64,000 nt of DNA from positions 186,001 to 250,000 of the forward strand of contig NZ_JBLFEN010000003.1 in assembly GCF_047345485.1 (NCBI RefSeq). The letters are read 5' to 3'. This document shows, in pieces, positions 27,523 through 36,145 of this stretch (positions within the stretch are counted from its first letter, which is position 1; every line of letters begins with the position of its first letter). Source of the DNA: Jejuia sp047345485 (lineage in GTDB: Bacteria; Bacteroidota; Bacteroidia; Flavobacteriales; Flavobacteriaceae). The notes below the pieces were generated by a model that was not told where the DNA came from, made no database searches, and was given only the letters and a program-made list of their open reading frames with translations. The position numbers were made by a program, and so were the translations under genes.

Positions 27523-29112
27523 ATGATTAGGCTTTTCAAATTCACCCTTTTACTCATATTTATATTTTTAGGCTCTTGTACTGAGCGTAAAAAACATGTC
27601 GTTGAGAATAAGCCAAATATTGTTTTTATTCTAGTTGACGATTTAGGCTATCATGATTTAGGGGTAACTGGAAGTACATTTTACGAAACTCCAAATGTAG
27701 ATAAATTAGCAAACGAAGGCATGATGTTTACGCAAGGTTATGCTGCTAGTCGAGTTTGCAGTCCTTCACGCGCTAGTATCATGACAGGCAAATTTACAGC
27801 ACGACACGGTATTACCGATTGGATAGGAGCAAAAGCAGGAGAAGAGTGGCGTACTAGAAATCGTTACGATAAGTTATTACCAGCAGATTATGTTCAGGCG
27901 TTACCAAAAGACGATATCACCATAGCCGAAGCTTTCAAATCCAATGGTTACAAAACTTTTTTTGCAGGGAAATGGCATTTAGGCGGAAAAGGCTCTCATC
28001 CTGAGGATCATGGTTTTGATATTAATATTGCAGGCATAGATGCAGGAAGTCCAAGAGGTGGTTTTTTCTCGCCATGGAACAATCCTAAACTGAAAAACAA
28101 GCACAAAGGCGAAAACCTAACCATGCGTTTAGCTAAGGAAACGGCTCGTTTTATTGAGGAAAACAAAGACTCTACATTCTTTGCGTTTTTATCTTTTTAC
28201 GCTGTGCATGCGCCTATACAAACTACACAAACCAAATGGGCAAAATATCGTGATAAAGCAGATAGTATGGGGCTAGCCAAAACGGGCTATAAAATGGAAC
28301 GTGTTTTACCGATACGTCAAGTACAAGACAATCCTATTTACGGTGGTTTGGTAGAAACTATGGACGACGCTGTTGGTATTGTTTTAAAAGCATTAAAAGA
28401 TAACGGATTAGATAAAAATACTATTGTGGTGTTTACTTCTGATAATGGTGGTGTGTCATCAGGTGATAATTATTCTACAAGTAATTTACCATTAAGAGGA
28501 GGTAAAGGCTATCAATGGGAAGGTGGTATTCGCGAACCCTATTTTATAAAGGTACCATGGTTGAAAAATGAAGGAGCAAAAACTGATTTTTCAGTAGTCA
28601 ATACCGATTTTTATCCAACATTGTTAGATTTGGCTAATGTGCCATTAAAACCAGAGCAGCATATGGATGGTATTAGTTTAAAACCTTTATTAGAAGGCAA
28701 GAATCTTGAACTGAATAGACCTCTATTTTGGCACTATCCGCATTATGGAAATCAAGGTGGCGAACCAGCTTCAATTGTACAAAAAGAGGGCTGGAAATTG
28801 ATACATTATTGGGAAGATGGGCATGAAGAATTGTACAAATTACCTTCAGCAGAAACAGCTGATTTAAATGTGATTTCTAAATATCCTGAGATAACTAAAG
28901 CTATGAGTAATCAATTACTAAATTGGTTGAAAGATGTGGGTGCTAAATTCCCAGAGGAAGATGCTGAATATGATAGCGAGAAAGCTGAAAAAAGATACAA
29001 GAAAACAGTAAATAAAAAATGGCCTTCTCTAGAAAAAAATAGACTCGAAGTACTTTCAAAAGACTTTCAGCCAAATGCTACTTGGTGGAAAAGTAAACTA
29101 ACAAAAGATTAA
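27523..29112 (+). CDS. Family S1 sulfatase, lipoprotein
   Basis: 529 residues. Lipoprotein signal MIRLFKFTLLLIFIFLGSC. Sulfatase motifs: NIVFILVDDLGYHDLG (metal Asp pair), C-S-P-S-R starting at Cys79 (formylglycine site), FFAGKWHLGG and TSDNGG. An additional C-terminal segment of about 60 residues rich in Lys/Glu (EKAEKRYKKT) follows the conserved HEELYKL region. It sits 21 bp after GH78 and 9 bp before the DUF1080 gene, so the three probably act on the same oligosaccharide in the periplasm. Sulfate position is not predictable from the motif alone. Confidence 0.93.
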   Translation: MIRLFKFTLLLIFIFLGSCTERKKHVVENKPNIVFILVDDLGYHDLGVTGSTFYETPNVDKLANEGMMFTQGYAASRVCSPSRASIMTGKFTARHGITDWIGAKAGEEWRTRNRYDKLLPADYVQALPKDDITIAEAFKSNGYKTFFAGKWHLGGKGSHPEDHGFDINIAGIDAGSPRGGFFSPWNNPKLKNKHKGENLTMRLAKETARFIEENKDSTFFAFLSFYAVHAPIQTTQTKWAKYRDKADSMGLAKTGYKMERVLPIRQVQDNPIYGGLVETMDDAVGIVLKALKDNGLDKNTIVVFTSDNGGVSSGDNYSTSNLPLRGGKGYQWEGGIREPYFIKVPWLKNEGAKTDFSVVNTDFYPTLLDLANVPLKPEQHMDGISLKPLLEGKNLELNRPLFWHYPHYGNQGGEPASIVQKEGWKLIHYWEDGHEELYKLPSAETADLNVISKYPEITKAMSNQLLNWLKDVGAKFPEEDAEYDSEKAEKRYKKTVNKKWPSLEKNRLEVLSKDFQPNATWWKSKLTKD

Positions 29113-29121
29113 ATTTTAAAT

Positions 29122-29895
29122 ATGAAAACTTTTAAAAACACCGTATTATTTTGTTTAGTTATTGCGACTATTCAATCAAGTTTTGTGTCTTGTAAAAAGA
29201 AGCAAAATCAGAAAGTTGAAACACAATTCCAATCTATTTTTAACGGTAAAGATTTAGAAGGGTGGAATGGCGACCCAACTTATTGGCGTGTTGAAAACGG
29301 TATTTTAACAGGAGAGGTGACGCCAGAAACCATCTTAAAACGTAATTCTTTTATCATTTATGAAAAAGAACAACCTGAAAATTTTGAATTGAAATTAGAA
29401 TACAGAGTTTCGGAATCTGGAAATAGCGGTATCAATTATAGAAGCGAAATTATTAAAAATAAGCCTTTTGCCTTAAGAGGGTATCAATGTGATATTGACG
29501 GTAAAAATAGATTTACGGGTCAAAATTACGAAGAGAAAAAACGAACTACATTGGCTTACATGGGAGAAACTGTAAATATTCCGCAAATGCCTGATAGTAT
29601 TCCTAAAAGTAATTTGCGTAAAAATGTAAAGAAAAACTGCTGGCAAACAAGAACGGTTATACATACTAAAGAGAAATCTGAATTAAAATCAAAAGTAAAA
29701 CCCAACGACTGGAATAAAGTTCATCTTATAGTAAAAGATAATAAAATGCAACATTTTGTAAATGGCGTATTGTTTAGTGAGGTAACAGATTTAGATGAAA
29801 ATAATAGGTCTAAAAAAGGCTATATTGGTGTTCAGGTTCATGTTGGTCCACCTATGAAAATTGAATACCGAAATGTATTGCTCAAGCCTTTATAA
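29122..29895 (+). CDS. DUF1080 (3-keto-disaccharide hydrolase domain) lipoprotein
   Basis: 257 residues with a lipoprotein-type N-terminus (Cys near 27, SFVSC). FQSIFNGKDLEGWNG opens the DUF1080 concanavalin-like fold, followed by GNSGINYRSE, RGYQCDID and the closing KKGYIGVQVHVGPPMKIEYR. Members are common in Bacteroidota and Planctomycetes PULs; some hydrolyse 3-keto-glycosides, others may only bind carbohydrate. Context: last gene of the GH78-sulfatase run. Role here is unknown; a 3-keto route would need an oxidoreductase partner, and none is seen in the window. Confidence 0.82.
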   Translation: MKTFKNTVLFCLVIATIQSSFVSCKKKQNQKVETQFQSIFNGKDLEGWNGDPTYWRVENGILTGEVTPETILKRNSFIIYEKEQPENFELKLEYRVSESGNSGINYRSEIIKNKPFALRGYQCDIDGKNRFTGQNYEEKKRTTLAYMGETVNIPQMPDSIPKSNLRKNVKKNCWQTRTVIHTKEKSELKSKVKPNDWNKVHLIVKDNKMQHFVNGVLFSEVTDLDENNRSKKGYIGVQVHVGPPMKIEYRNVLLKPL

Positions 29896-29947
29896 AAACT
29901 TACAAATAGGAGTTAACGCTAGTGTTTAACTGTTTGTTTACTGATAG

Positions 29948-30040
29948 ACCCGCGTTAGGGATTGAGGCATTTGTTGAAGCTCCCCGACAAAGGAGGGAGC
30001 GACTGCCGAAAGCCCGACCCCTTGTGGGTAACGCCCAAAT
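29948..30040 (+). repeat. Dispersed structured repeat, copy 1
   Basis: About 93 bp, from ACCCGCGTTAGGG to GTAACGCCCAAAT. The outer GCGTTA/TAACGC pair and a central hairpin with arms GCTCC/GGAGC. The reverse complement occurs at 58653-58740, identical except for the central loop. This accounts for much of the 385-bp gap 29896-30280; the rest of the gap holds only the promoter of the next gene. Such non-coding repeats are widespread in flavobacterial genomes. Confidence 0.85.
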
Positions 30041-30197
30041 AATTATATTAATCCGTTTTATCGCTAGCTCAATGTATACGTCCTATAACATGCTTTTTAA
30101 AAACGGAGTTTTAATACAACTTTAGTCTGTTCCCAAGTTGAGTTTTAATATACGTTTTCCATCAAAATATATGAGCCAAAATTTTATGATCTATTAA

Positions 30198-30256
30198 GTA
30201 TCCTGCTGTATCATGATACTACAGGTTACTTTTTTGCGTTTAACACTATATTTTTG
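30198..30256. promoter_or_regulatory. Symmetric double PUL operator plus -7 box upstream of GH39 (30281)
   Basis: Rightward element CATG-ATACTA-CAGGTTA (30212-30228) and leftward element CATG-ATACAG-CAGGATA (30215-30199) share the palindrome GTATCATGATAC. The rightward copy is followed, 21 bp after its end, by a perfect TATTTTTG (30249-30256). The GH39 start codon is 52 bp after the element. Confidence 0.75.
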
Positions 30257-30280
30257 TTATAAATTGAAAAAGAAAAAATT

Positions 30281-31957
30281 ATGAAAACTATAAAATATTT
30301 AAAATTACCTATAGTGCTAGTTGCATTGGCACTATCTGCAATATTATTTACGTGTTCAAACGCTGAAGATGTAGAAGAAGTAATTCTCGAAATCCCTGAG
30401 CCCGAAGAGCCAGAAGTACCAGTTGCAATTAACGAACAAGATATTGATGCCAGTAAAATTGCAACTATAAATACAGGTTCGGTTACGGGGCAATTTCATA
30501 ATTTTTGGTCTACGCGCCCTATGATCAACCAAAATAGGTTTAACAGTTCAAGTTTTACAAACTCCATAGAGCCAATAAAAGATTATGTTGAAAGTTACAA
30601 CTTGGTAAGAACCATGGGCGGTAGAACAGATAATCTTAACATGTTTTATCAAGGTGTTGATGCGTCTGGTACTATTATTGCCGATTTTAGCGAACTAGTT
30701 ACAACCATGAGAAACTTTGTAAATACGGGCTTTAAACCTAGAATTGTTTTAAGTAAAGTGCCTTGGGAAATGGTAGAAGAAAAGATTATAAATGCTTTTG
30801 GTAATACTAGTCCTCCTGATAATTACGACCACTGGAGACAATATGTGAATGCTTTTTTAACAACTCTCGTTAATGAATTTGGGATGCAAGAAGTGAGCAC
30901 ATGGCGTTTTAGAATAAGTACAGAACCTAATTTTTCACCTAACCATTGGAATGGCACAATGCAAGACTATTTTAGACACTATGATATTACTGTAGATGAA
31001 GTTTTAAAAGTAATTCCAGATGCTATAGTAGGTCCAGGAAATATGCTGACGGAAGGTGTTGCCACTTTTACCACTGAATTAATTGACCATTGTGCCAACG
31101 GAGTTAATTTCGCTACTGGCGCAACAGGAACTAAAATGGATTTCTTTAGTATTTCATATTATGAAAAAATAGATCAAAATACAGTGGCTTTACCTGAGAA
31201 AATTGCGCCATACAGAAACAAGTTAAATAGTTATCCTCAATTTAGTAATATACCTTTGGATATTCAAGAATTTGGAATACTTAGAGATGAAAATCGCAGA
31301 CGTGGTTTAAGTTTAACAGATGCTACCGAGCTAGGTGCTAGTTGGTACGCTACTGTTGCAGATATGGTTCATGATTTTACCATTAACGAAATTTACGATT
31401 GGGGTCAAGAAATAGAATCAAGTAACTTACCTCAAGGTAGAAAAAACGTTATGCGAATGTTCCAAATGATGGAAGATGGTAATAGGTTAGAGGCAATAGA
31501 TAATTTTAGCGGATATGCTGGTGTAATTCCGGTGGTAAAAGGTGATGTTATATATGCTTTAGTTTATAATCATAACCCATCCAGAACCAGTACTGCAAAC
31601 CGAACGATTTATCCTAAGTTTCAAGGTGGTCTTATTTCTAGCGGAAGTACATGGAAAATGAATGAATGGACTGTAGATAAAAATCACGGGATTATGATGC
31701 ATGAATTGTATGAAGACCTGAGAGCAGCTGGTGTAAGCGAAATAAGTGATGGCCGTATTTATGGCAATAGACCATCCGATAGATTTGCAGATGGGTGGAG
31801 AGATGTACTTACTGCTAACTTATCCAAATATGAAGATTTAGCTAAATTACCGAAAACCGTTACCGATTCTTTAGTAGCAAAAGGAAATGAAAGTCTTATA
31901 CTTAAAGTAGATTTAGAGCCACATAGTGTAAAACTCATAGAATTAATACCAGAATAA
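30281..31957 (+). CDS. GH39-like glycoside hydrolase, lipoprotein
   Basis: 558 residues. Lipoprotein signal MKTIKYLKLPIVLVALALSA followed by LFTC. After a Glu/Pro-rich linker, the TIM barrel shows VRTMGGR, WRFRISTEPNF with putative acid/base Glu in TEPN, KMDFFSISYY and PLDIQEFG with putative nucleophile Glu, then a C-terminal beta domain. It is related to the T9SS protein at 14910 but is single-domain and membrane-anchored, so the pair may perform similar cleavages outside and inside the outer membrane. Likely beta-xyloside or uronide hydrolysis from family knowledge. The GH2 gene follows 5 bp later. Confidence 0.78.
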   Translation: MKTIKYLKLPIVLVALALSAILFTCSNAEDVEEVILEIPEPEEPEVPVAINEQDIDASKIATINTGSVTGQFHNFWSTRPMINQNRFNSSSFTNSIEPIKDYVESYNLVRTMGGRTDNLNMFYQGVDASGTIIADFSELVTTMRNFVNTGFKPRIVLSKVPWEMVEEKIINAFGNTSPPDNYDHWRQYVNAFLTTLVNEFGMQEVSTWRFRISTEPNFSPNHWNGTMQDYFRHYDITVDEVLKVIPDAIVGPGNMLTEGVATFTTELIDHCANGVNFATGATGTKMDFFSISYYEKIDQNTVALPEKIAPYRNKLNSYPQFSNIPLDIQEFGILRDENRRRGLSLTDATELGASWYATVADMVHDFTINEIYDWGQEIESSNLPQGRKNVMRMFQMMEDGNRLEAIDNFSGYAGVIPVVKGDVIYALVYNHNPSRTSTANRTIYPKFQGGLISSGSTWKMNEWTVDKNHGIMMHELYEDLRAAGVSEISDGRIYGNRPSDRFADGWRDVLTANLSKYEDLAKLPKTVTDSLVAKGNESLILKVDLEPHSVKLIELIPE

Positions 31958-31962
31958 ATAAA

Positions 31963-34938
31963 ATGATTAGAGTAAAATTTTTAAACGCCATGTTCTTATG
32001 TTTAATAGGAACAGGCGTTTTTTCTTGTAAAGAGAATAAACAAGGCGCAGCGCATATTCCAGAAGAAACACGAACTAAGTATAACTTTAACTTAGATTGG
32101 AAGTTTATCAAGGAAAACCCAGAAAACGCTCAAGAACTAGGGTTTGATGATGCGGCTTGGGAAACCATAAGTTGCCCGCATACCTTTAATGATATCGATA
32201 CTTTTGACGATTTAAGTCACGGCCATCACGATGGGGAAGATAACCATTGGAGAGGCACCGTTTGGTATCGAAAACATTTTGAGTTACCAAAAGAAGATGC
32301 TGATAAAAAGGTGTTTATTGAGTTTGAATCGGTGCGTCAAATAGCCGATGTATACATCAACGGTAAACACATTGGTCAAAATCAAACAGGGTTTATTCCT
32401 TTTGGTTTCGATTTAACACCACACCTCAAATTTGGAGAAAACAATGTGTTGTCTGTAAAAGTAAATAATGACCGTGGCGATCATTTTAGAGATAATTTTC
32501 CTTTAGTATGGCATCATGAGCATTGGCACCCTAACCATGGTGGTATCTATAGAAATGTGTTTTTATATGTTACAGATCCACTTCACATTACGCTACCGCT
32601 TTATGATAATTTAGAAACGCTTGGAACTTACGTGTATGCCGAAAATATTACAGCAGAAAATGCAGATGTTACGATAAACGCGGAAGTTCAAAATGAATAT
32701 ACTGAAACTAAAAATGTGGTATATGAAGCTAAAATTATTGATAATGACGGTAAAGTTATAGCAGTGGAATCTTCTGAAAAACGTATGGATGCAGGTGAAA
32801 AATATACGTTTTCAGTGAAAGCAAATGTTTCAAATCCAAACCGATGGTACACTAGGCATCCGTATATGTACAACGTTGAAACCGTTTTAAAAGTTGATGG
32901 AAAAGCAATCGATTCATACAATACACCATTAGGAATTAGAAGTTTTGATTTTAATAAAGACACTGGCTTTTCAAATAATGGCGAGTATGCTAAATTAACA
33001 GGTTGGGGGCAAAAACCAACTAATTCCTGGGCAGGATTAGGAGCAGCTTTACCAGATTGGTTGCGCGATTATACCTATCAACTCATGGATGAAGCGGGTG
33101 GCAATTTTATACGATGGGGCCATTGTGCAGGTTCGCCAGCCGAAATTGCAATGGGCGATAAATATGGGTTTGTAACCCTTATGCCTGGAGTTAGTGGTGA
33201 ATCTCAAGATGAAGGTGAAACGTGGGATATTCGTATTAAAGCCTTTAAAGATATGATTGTGTATTACCGAAATCATCCTTCAATTTTTATTTGGGAAGGT
33301 GGTAATTGGGCTGAAACTGAAGCACATTACCAAGAGATTTTAGATATCATTAATACATTCGACCCCAACGGAAAACGTTTGATGGGAAATCGTAGAGCTG
33401 ATGTTAAAAATGATTCTGAAGGCTATGTATCAATCGAAATTGGTACTGAAGGTTGGGAGCGCGAATACCCAGATTTACCAGTGGTGGAAAGTGAATATAA
33501 TCGTGAGGAAGCCCCCAGACGTATTTGGGATAAGCAATCACCAGATGATAATTTTTATAGTCACCCGAATATTAAGAAAAACACGTATAAACTAAATTCA
33601 GAACAATTTGCTGTTAAGCAAGCCTATCATTGGTGGAATAAAATGGGCAAAAAAGCATTTCATGTTGGAGGTGCAAATTGGATATTTTCTGATGGACCAC
33701 ATGGTGGGCGTTGTCCTACCGAAGTTACCAGAGCTAGTGGGGAAGTAGATGCGGTACGTTTGCCTAAAGAAGCATTTTATGCTTTAAAAGCGATGTGGCG
33801 ACCAGAACCACAAGTGCATATTGTAGGGCATTGGAATTATGCAGAAGGTACGAAAAAAGACATTTTTGTGATTTCAAATACAGCAGGTGTTAAGTTATAC
33901 ATAAACGGAAAAGTTATAGGAGAAAATAACACTCCAAAAGATGGATACGTTTATCAATTTAAAAATGTAAACTGGGAAGCGGGAGAAATTAAAGCTGAGG
34001 GCTATATTAATAATGCGCTTAAAGTCACTCAAACTAAGGAAACAGCTGGAGAACCTGTGGCTTTAAAGTTAACATCAATTACAGGACCAAAAGGGTGGCA
34101 AGCTGATGGCTCTGATATTGCATTAATAGATGTTGAGGTGGTTGATTCAGAAGGTAGAAGATGTCCTTTAGCTAAAGGTCGTGTCGACTTCACATTCGAA
34201 GGCAAAGGCATCTGGCGAGGAGGTTATAACAGTGGAAAACCAAATTCTACTAATAATCTGTATTTAGATATTGAAGCAGGTATTAATCGTGTAGCGGTAA
34301 AATCCATATTAGAAGCTGGATCTGTAAAAGTAACAGCAACACAATCAGGTTTAAAATTAGCAAGTATCGAACTTAGTTCTAACCCTGTTGCACTAGAAAA
34401 CGGATTAACCATGCAGTTACCTCATGTTTTTGAAAATGTGTTAACCGAAGAACCTATGCCAGTGCATACGCCAGAAATACCAGAATACATGCCAGGTATT
34501 AAAAATAGAAGTGAACTTTTTAAAAAGTTTAGTTATACAGGAGACGGTAAAGCCATGTTAAGAACTAATATGCATTGGGGTAAAAAGGCGCATACCGATA
34601 TGGAGGTTAATTATACGCATTTACCAAGATACGTAAACGAAGCAGAATATATAAGAACACCAAATTCTGATAACCGCTATTGGGCAAGAGATCAGTTGCA
34701 GTTTATTGCAGGTGTAAAAATGCATATTTATGTGCTGCACGATGATACCGTGCCTAGACCAGAATTCTTATTAAAAGATTATAAAGACAATGGCGATAAT
34801 ATAAAAGTTGGAGACGTTGTAATGTCAGTATTTCACCGTGTTGCCGAAGCTGGCGAAAGCATTATTATGGCTGGAAATAGTGATGGGGATGCACCAGAAA
34901 ATTGTAGAATGTATACCGTAATTGGTAAGAAGTTTTAG
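31963..34938 (+). CDS. GH2-family glycoside hydrolase with altered acid/base motif, lipoprotein
   Basis: 991 residues. Lipoprotein signal ending GVFSC. Sugar-binding domain (FNLDWKFIKENPENA to GGIYRNVFLYV), Ig-like domain, TIM barrel and C-terminal beta domains follow the GH2 order. The nucleophile region VVESEYNRE (E511, aligned with CEY of LacZ) is present. The acid/base region HPSIFIWEGGNW has Trp449 where GH2 enzymes have the Glu of GNE; E445 and nearby Glu residues could substitute. GH2 enzymes are beta-galactosidases, glucuronidases and similar; in this locus a uronidase role is plausible. It ends at a very strong bidirectional terminator. Family call firm, mechanism and substrate uncertain. 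Confidence 0.85.
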   Translation: MIRVKFLNAMFLCLIGTGVFSCKENKQGAAHIPEETRTKYNFNLDWKFIKENPENAQELGFDDAAWETISCPHTFNDIDTFDDLSHGHHDGEDNHWRGTVWYRKHFELPKEDADKKVFIEFESVRQIADVYINGKHIGQNQTGFIPFGFDLTPHLKFGENNVLSVKVNNDRGDHFRDNFPLVWHHEHWHPNHGGIYRNVFLYVTDPLHITLPLYDNLETLGTYVYAENITAENADVTINAEVQNEYTETKNVVYEAKIIDNDGKVIAVESSEKRMDAGEKYTFSVKANVSNPNRWYTRHPYMYNVETVLKVDGKAIDSYNTPLGIRSFDFNKDTGFSNNGEYAKLTGWGQKPTNSWAGLGAALPDWLRDYTYQLMDEAGGNFIRWGHCAGSPAEIAMGDKYGFVTLMPGVSGESQDEGETWDIRIKAFKDMIVYYRNHPSIFIWEGGNWAETEAHYQEILDIINTFDPNGKRLMGNRRADVKNDSEGYVSIEIGTEGWEREYPDLPVVESEYNREEAPRRIWDKQSPDDNFYSHPNIKKNTYKLNSEQFAVKQAYHWWNKMGKKAFHVGGANWIFSDGPHGGRCPTEVTRASGEVDAVRLPKEAFYALKAMWRPEPQVHIVGHWNYAEGTKKDIFVISNTAGVKLYINGKVIGENNTPKDGYVYQFKNVNWEAGEIKAEGYINNALKVTQTKETAGEPVALKLTSITGPKGWQADGSDIALIDVEVVDSEGRRCPLAKGRVDFTFEGKGIWRGGYNSGKPNSTNNLYLDIEAGINRVAVKSILEAGSVKVTATQSGLKLASIELSSNPVALENGLTMQLPHVFENVLTEEPMPVHTPEIPEYMPGIKNRSELFKKFSYTGDGKAMLRTNMHWGKKAHTDMEVNYTHLPRYVNEAEYIRTPNSDNRYWARDQLQFIAGVKMHIYVLHDDTVPRPEFLLKDYKDNGDNIKVGDVVMSVFHRVAEAGESIIMAGNSDGDAPENCRMYTVIGKKF

Positions 34939-34941
34939 GAC

Positions 34942-34977
34942 AAAAAAATATCGAGGGTTTCTGCCCTCGATATTTTT
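34942..34977. terminator. Bidirectional rho-independent terminator between GH2 and the nucleoside-hydrolase-like gene
   Basis: Stem ATATCGAGGG / CCCTCGATAT with a six-base loop, extended by A and T runs on both sides, between convergent genes. Confidence 0.95.
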
Positions 34978-35058
34978 ACTTATTGACTTTTTATTTCAAA
35001 TTGTAGCAGAAGTCTGCTAATGCCCTTTAAGTACGTTTAAAACAAACTATTTAACCAG

Positions 35059-35931
35059 TTACCTCTTCTTTTTAAAAGGAGGCTCAGGATTATTTTCCAC
35101 ATAATCCTCTAAAAGCGTTTTTACAACGGTCATACTTCCAGCTTCTAAACCATTATTCACATTTGCACCAGTAATCCAATAAAGAATCATACCAGCATCA
35201 GAGCAGTCCCATTTTCCTTTTTGAAACTTAACAATATTATCAATCTCTGCAATATTTCCGATAGTCCAGATTAATCGTATTCTTGGGTCTGTATGATCTC
35301 TAGCCCAATCCCATTGGTCATGGTCTAATTTTAAATTTATGTTTTGATCTGGAATACGTACTTCCTCAACACCAAAATCAAGAATTTGTTGCCATGTGTA
35401 AAAATCCCCTGCATTATCATTTGCAGGATGGTGTGTTACCACTTTTACAAATTTGTGTTTTTCTTTTGGTGTTTTTCTTAAGGCCATTCCTATAATATCG
35501 GGTTCACCAGCTTCAATAATCCATAATGGGTCATTTTTAGTAGAAGCATTGATAGCCCAAGCCAAATCATTAATAGTTTCTTCTTTTTGCCAAATCGCAT
35601 CATAAAAAGTTAGATTTTCAAACCCGCCCCATCGTCTTGCGGTCATGTCACAAGTAACTTGCATTAAGTGGTGTCGTTCTTTTTCGGCTTTTTCTGAAAT
35701 TCTATCATCTCTAACTAAATCACAACTATGAGAATAGTGCACGAGTCTGTCTTCTAAACCAGCAGCTCTTAAAAGTGCTATGGAAATTGCTGTTCCCCCT
35801 AAGTCATCAGGGTCTGGAGAGTTGCCATCAGCTACTATGGCTATACGACCAGTAGGAGGAGTAATTGTTTGAGCACTTGTGGCTAAAACAGATAATAAGG
35901 TTAATAATACAAACGTATTTCTATTCATCAT
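35059..35931 (-). CDS. Exported nucleoside-hydrolase-like protein
   Basis: 290 residues with a signal peptide (MMNRNTFVLLTLLSVLATSA, then QTITPP). GRIAIVADGNSPDPDDLGG carries an Asp cluster like the calcium-binding DxDxxxDD loop of inosine/uridine-preferring nucleoside hydrolases, followed by WIIEAGEPD and KVVTHHPANDNAG. Family members split N-ribosides, but an exported relative in a polysaccharide locus may act as a glycosidase or on a modified sugar. It is transcribed alone, opposite to SusC, from its own well-formed PUL operator, which argues for a role in this pathway. Substrate unknown. Confidence 0.68.
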   Translation of the reverse strand: MMNRNTFVLLTLLSVLATSAQTITPPTGRIAIVADGNSPDPDDLGGTAISIALLRAAGLEDRLVHYSHSCDLVRDDRISEKAEKERHHLMQVTCDMTARRWGGFENLTFYDAIWQKEETINDLAWAINASTKNDPLWIIEAGEPDIIGMALRKTPKEKHKFVKVVTHHPANDNAGDFYTWQQILDFGVEEVRIPDQNINLKLDHDQWDWARDHTDPRIRLIWTIGNIAEIDNIVKFQKGKWDCSDAGMILYWITGANVNNGLEAGSMTVVKTLLEDYVENNPEPPFKKKR

Positions 35932-35968
35932 AATTATAAAGCTTTGATATTTTAGTATAAAACTAAAA

Positions 35969-36013
35969 TAAAAATATATTATCTAGGATTGTTATCTACC
36001 CTGTTGTATCCTG
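35969..36013 (-). promoter_or_regulatory. PUL operator plus -7 box for the nucleoside-hydrolase-like gene
   Basis: Minus-strand CAGG-ATACAA-CAGGGTA (36013-35997) followed, exactly 21 bp after its end, by TATTTTTA (35976-35969). Start codon 65 bp downstream. Confidence 0.7.
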
Positions 36014-36057
36014 TTTTTATCTGAATAGCAGAGTTTTGATTGTACATTAAAATTATA

Positions 36058-36116
36058 CAGGACAGACCGTAACGGTTAGTACAGGATAGACAATAAAATT
36101 TAAAAAAATATTTTAG
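36058..36116 (+). promoter_or_regulatory. PUL operator plus -7 box for susC
   Basis: ACGG-TTAGTA-CAGGATA (36072-36088) followed 21 bp after its end by TATTTTAG (36109-36116). A second CAGGA stands at 36058, 24 bp upstream, with the palindrome ACCGTAACGGT between them. Start codon 57 bp after the element. Confidence 0.72.
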
Positions 36117-36145
36117 ATTTATTAATAACAAATTAACTTAAATTT

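Noticed and set aside
29948..30040. CRISPR-like repeat
   Set aside because: There is only one copy at each place, no spacer array and no cas genes; the element is a dispersed interspersed repeat.
29922..30125. Open frame of 67 codons between the DUF1080 and GH39 genes
   Set aside because: It runs through the dispersed non-coding repeat, has no export signal or family pattern, and its mirror copy at 58.7 kb does not keep the frame.
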